Part shown: positions 6,449 through 7,540 of the stretch, piece after piece | Layout of the letters: the number at the start of each line of letters is the position of its first letter | Numbering within the stretch: the stretch's first letter is position 1 | From: Endomicrobium sp. | GTDB taxonomy: Bacteria > Elusimicrobiota > Endomicrobiia > Endomicrobiales > Endomicrobiaceae | Length of the DNA: 7,540 nucleotides | NCBI GenBank assembly: GCA_031273645.1 | Contig: JAISRM010000158.1 | Span: 1-7,540 of the forward strand | Direction of reading: 5' to 3' | Notes under the pieces: generated by a model | Database searches by the model: none | What the model was told of the DNA's origin: nothing | The model's input: the letters and a program-made list of their open reading frames with translations, nothing else | Translations under genes and position numbers: made by a program

Positions 6449-6575
6449 TGTCATTCCCGCGAAAGCGGGAATCCATGTTTACTAAAAAATTCTTTTTACA
6501 TTTCGTCTTTAAAAGAAATAATGTCAGAGGCTATATTAATATTAAACATGGATTCCCATTTTCATGGGAATGACA
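6449..6575. mobile_element. 127-bp MITE-like element with 33-bp terminal inverted repeats (module B)
   Basis: The left end (6449-6481) and right end (6543-6575) are inverted copies that match at 29 of 33 positions. All four differences fall in the N8 core of the 20-bp inverted repeat (GCGAAAGC on the left, ATGAAAAT on the right after inversion). Both ends read TGTCATTCCC-N8-GGGAATCCATGTTTA inward. The interior is about 60 bp, AT-rich and non-coding. Related copies lie at 468-577 (inverted), 6376-6400 (truncated) and 6739-6867. No clear target duplication is visible. It could be a non-autonomous element moved in trans. Confidence 0.75.
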
Positions 6576-6652
6576 GGCACAAACAAAACAGACACTGTCT
6601 GTGTTTCATAAAACAGGCGAAGCCTGCAGACGAAGTCTGTCGTCTTTAAGTT
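6573..6652 (+). repeat. Module C repeat with three consecutive hairpins
   Basis: This copy carries CAGAC-ACT-GTCTG (6589-6601), CAGGC-GAA-GCCTG (6614-6626) and CAGAC-GAA-GTCTG (6627-6639), all perfectly paired. The last two sit back to back. The copy links the 127-bp element to the next module A and matches the 6229-6300 copy and the reverse complement of the 235-454 array. Confidence 0.8.
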
Positions 6653-6735
6653 TGTCATTCCCGCGTTTTTAATATTTGTTCTTCCTCAGCAGCCTGCGCC
6701 CGAGTGTTTCTATCGGGTGGGACAGACTTCGTCTG
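6653..6735 (+). repeat. Truncated module A joined to a hairpin
   Basis: Module A runs from TGTCATTCCC to GGGTGGG (6653-6721). It then lacks the final AATCC and passes straight into ACAGAC-TTC-GTCTGT (hairpin 6723-6735). The same GGGACAG joint occurs between copies of the 73-bp array at 308 and 381, so this break point is recurrent. Confidence 0.75.
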
Positions 6736-6738
6736 TGT

Positions 6739-6867
6739 TGTCATTCCCGCGAAAGCGGGAATCCACGTTTACTAAAAAATTCTTTTTACATTTCGTCTTT
6801 AAAGAAATAATGTTAGAACCCGCATTAACATTAAAGACTAATATTAAAAAAAAATCGGGGAATGACA
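6739..6867 (+). repeat. Second 129-bp module B copy, right end degraded
   Basis: The left end is intact: TGTC and ATTCCC-GCGAAAGC-GGGAAT (6743-6762), followed by a GTTTACTAAAAAATTC stretch as in the 6449 copy. The right end has lost half of its inverted repeat and ends TCGGGGAATGACA. It stops about 30 bases before the kinase start codon. Confidence 0.75.
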
Positions 6868-6897
6868 AGTTTTAAATAAATTAAAAGGAACAAGCAA

Positions 6898-7458
6898 ATG
6901 AAAAACGACAAACAAAAATACCATCCGCCGCTGCATTTGATGATAATATCTTTTTCAGTATTAGTCGGTTCCTGCATTGTCGGATATAAACTGTCTGAGT
7001 TTCTTTTTAATTTTACCGGAAAACCGGCAGAAATATGGAGCTATATAATTTCCTGCCTTATCGGATTTTGCATTTTTATGATACTGGCGCACTTAATGCA
7101 GCAGTGCTTTGGGAAATTTTTTCATAAGTATATATTTGAACACGGTATTCTCAAAAACACTATGGACGCTATAGACAAAATTTCTCTCGGGGATTTTAAT
7201 GTGTTTGTTAATACTGAAAGAAACAATCCGTTTAACGATGTAGTAGAAAAAGTCAATAAGATGGCTTGCGAGCTTTCCTCAATGGAAAAACTCCGTCAGG
7301 ATTTCATATCAAATGTGTCCCGCGAAATTCAATCCCCGCTTACTTCTATAAACGGGTTTGCGGAACTTTTAAAAACAGATGCTTTAACGCAGGAAGAAAG
7401 AATGCATTATATTGACATTAAACCTCTTTCCGAACTCAGAGTTCAAAATTGTAGATAG
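6898..7458 (+). pseudogene. Sensor histidine kinase, truncated and lacking its phospho-His
   Basis: The open frame has 186 residues. Two membrane segments (about 13-35 and 47-67) are joined by a very short outside loop. A HAMP-like stretch (about 68-128) and the start of a HisKA dimerisation domain follow (LRQDFISNVSREIQSPLTSI, 132-151). The H-box should read SHE; here it reads SRE, with R142 encoded by CGC (7321-7323), one transition away from CAC. The kinase match ends near residue 174 (YIDI); the last 12 residues read into IS sequence. The rest of HisKA and the whole ATP-binding domain are absent from the window. The start is good: AAGGA about eight bases before the ATG. From its wording it is HssS-like and the natural partner of the response regulator at 5523-6200. 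A kinase with neither His nor catalytic domain cannot signal in the usual way. Confidence 0.85.
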
Positions 7459-7540
7459 CAGCTATTAAGTTAAATCTTGATCCGAAACGTTTTCTTCTGT
7501 TTCTATATCTATGGCTTATTATATGAAATCTTTTTATCTT
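7419..7540 (-). mobile_element. Right-hand end of an IS5-like insertion sequence
   Basis: The kinase reading stops matching at about 7418-7421, and a transposase tail on the opposite strand ends only about 15 bases further in. The presumed terminal repeat begins AACCTCTTTCCGAAC (7421-7435). TTA or TAA at 7418-7421 could be one side of a short target duplication of the kind IS5-family elements make. The other end lies outside the window, so neither the inverted repeat nor the duplication can be confirmed here. Confidence 0.65.
7436..7540 (-). CDS. Transposase C-terminus, IS5/IS4-type DDE (partial)
   Basis: The window's right edge enters a minus-strand reading frame of 34 codons ending in TGA (7438-7436). 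The residues HRYRNRRKRFGSRFNLIAAI followed by YNFEL are, as I recall, the typical basic C-terminal tail of IS5-family transposases (RNRRKRF, RFNLIA, IYN). The catalytic DDE residues would lie upstream, outside the window. It is antisense to the end of the kinase frame. No internal stop is seen in this part, so the element may be intact. Confidence 0.7.
   Translation of the reverse strand, partial: KIKRFHIISHRYRNRRKRFGSRFNLIAAIYNFEL

Noticed and set aside
6353..6649. 98-residue open frame on the plus strand
   Set aside because: It runs through modules A, B and C and exists only because the repeats happen to lack stops in this frame.
6787..6815. Outward promoter in module B (TTTACA, 17 bases, TAATGT) reading toward the kinase
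   Set aside because: The -10 matches at only three of six positions, and the spacing becomes 18 in the 6449 copy; too weak to annotate.

Overview
The window is an AT-rich bacterial segment with two coding blocks and two blocks of intergenic repeats. Reading left to right: a repeat-filled intergenic region (1-733); a tight four-gene NAD operon on the minus strand (734-5331); a short divergent promoter region (5332-5522); an OmpR/PhoB-type response regulator on the plus strand (5523-6200); a second repeat block (6201-6897); a sensor histidine kinase fragment (6898 to about 7420); and the edge of an insertion sequence that truncates it, entering on the minus strand (about 7419-7540).

The NAD operon is transcribed in the order pncA, nadE, pncB, nadM-nudix. 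Every junction overlaps: 4 bp, 11 bp and 4 bp with the starts chosen here. A good sigma70-type promoter precedes pncA. The products deamidate nicotinamide, convert nicotinate to NaMN, perform the glutamine-dependent amidation, and adenylylate the mononucleotide; the last protein also carries a Nudix domain. No nadD-type adenylyltransferase is present. The pathway could therefore run through NMN (amidation first, then NadM) rather than through the usual NaAD intermediate.

The response regulator and the kinase look like a former two-component pair that resembles the HssRS-like group common in Gram-positive bacteria. They are now separated by about 700 bp of repeats. The kinase has Arg where the phospho-accepting His should be, and its reading frame runs into the end of an IS5-like element, so it is very probably a pseudogene.

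Both repeat blocks are mosaics of about three modules (called A, B and C here). The modules are joined by 20-bp inverted repeats of the form ATTCCC-N8-GGGAAT, the same layout as the dRS3/NIME mosaics of Neisseria. They include a 127-bp element with 33-bp terminal inverted repeats, a three-copy 73-bp tandem array, and a family of 13-bp hairpins whose stems vary in a compensated way.

The organism cannot be named with confidence. Nothing here looks like Neisseria beyond the repeat design. The AT-rich coding sequence, heavy load of small repeats, IS activity and decaying kinase suggest a genome tolerant of mobile DNA, possibly host-associated. An Elusimicrobiota-like or Firmicutes-like origin is only a guess.
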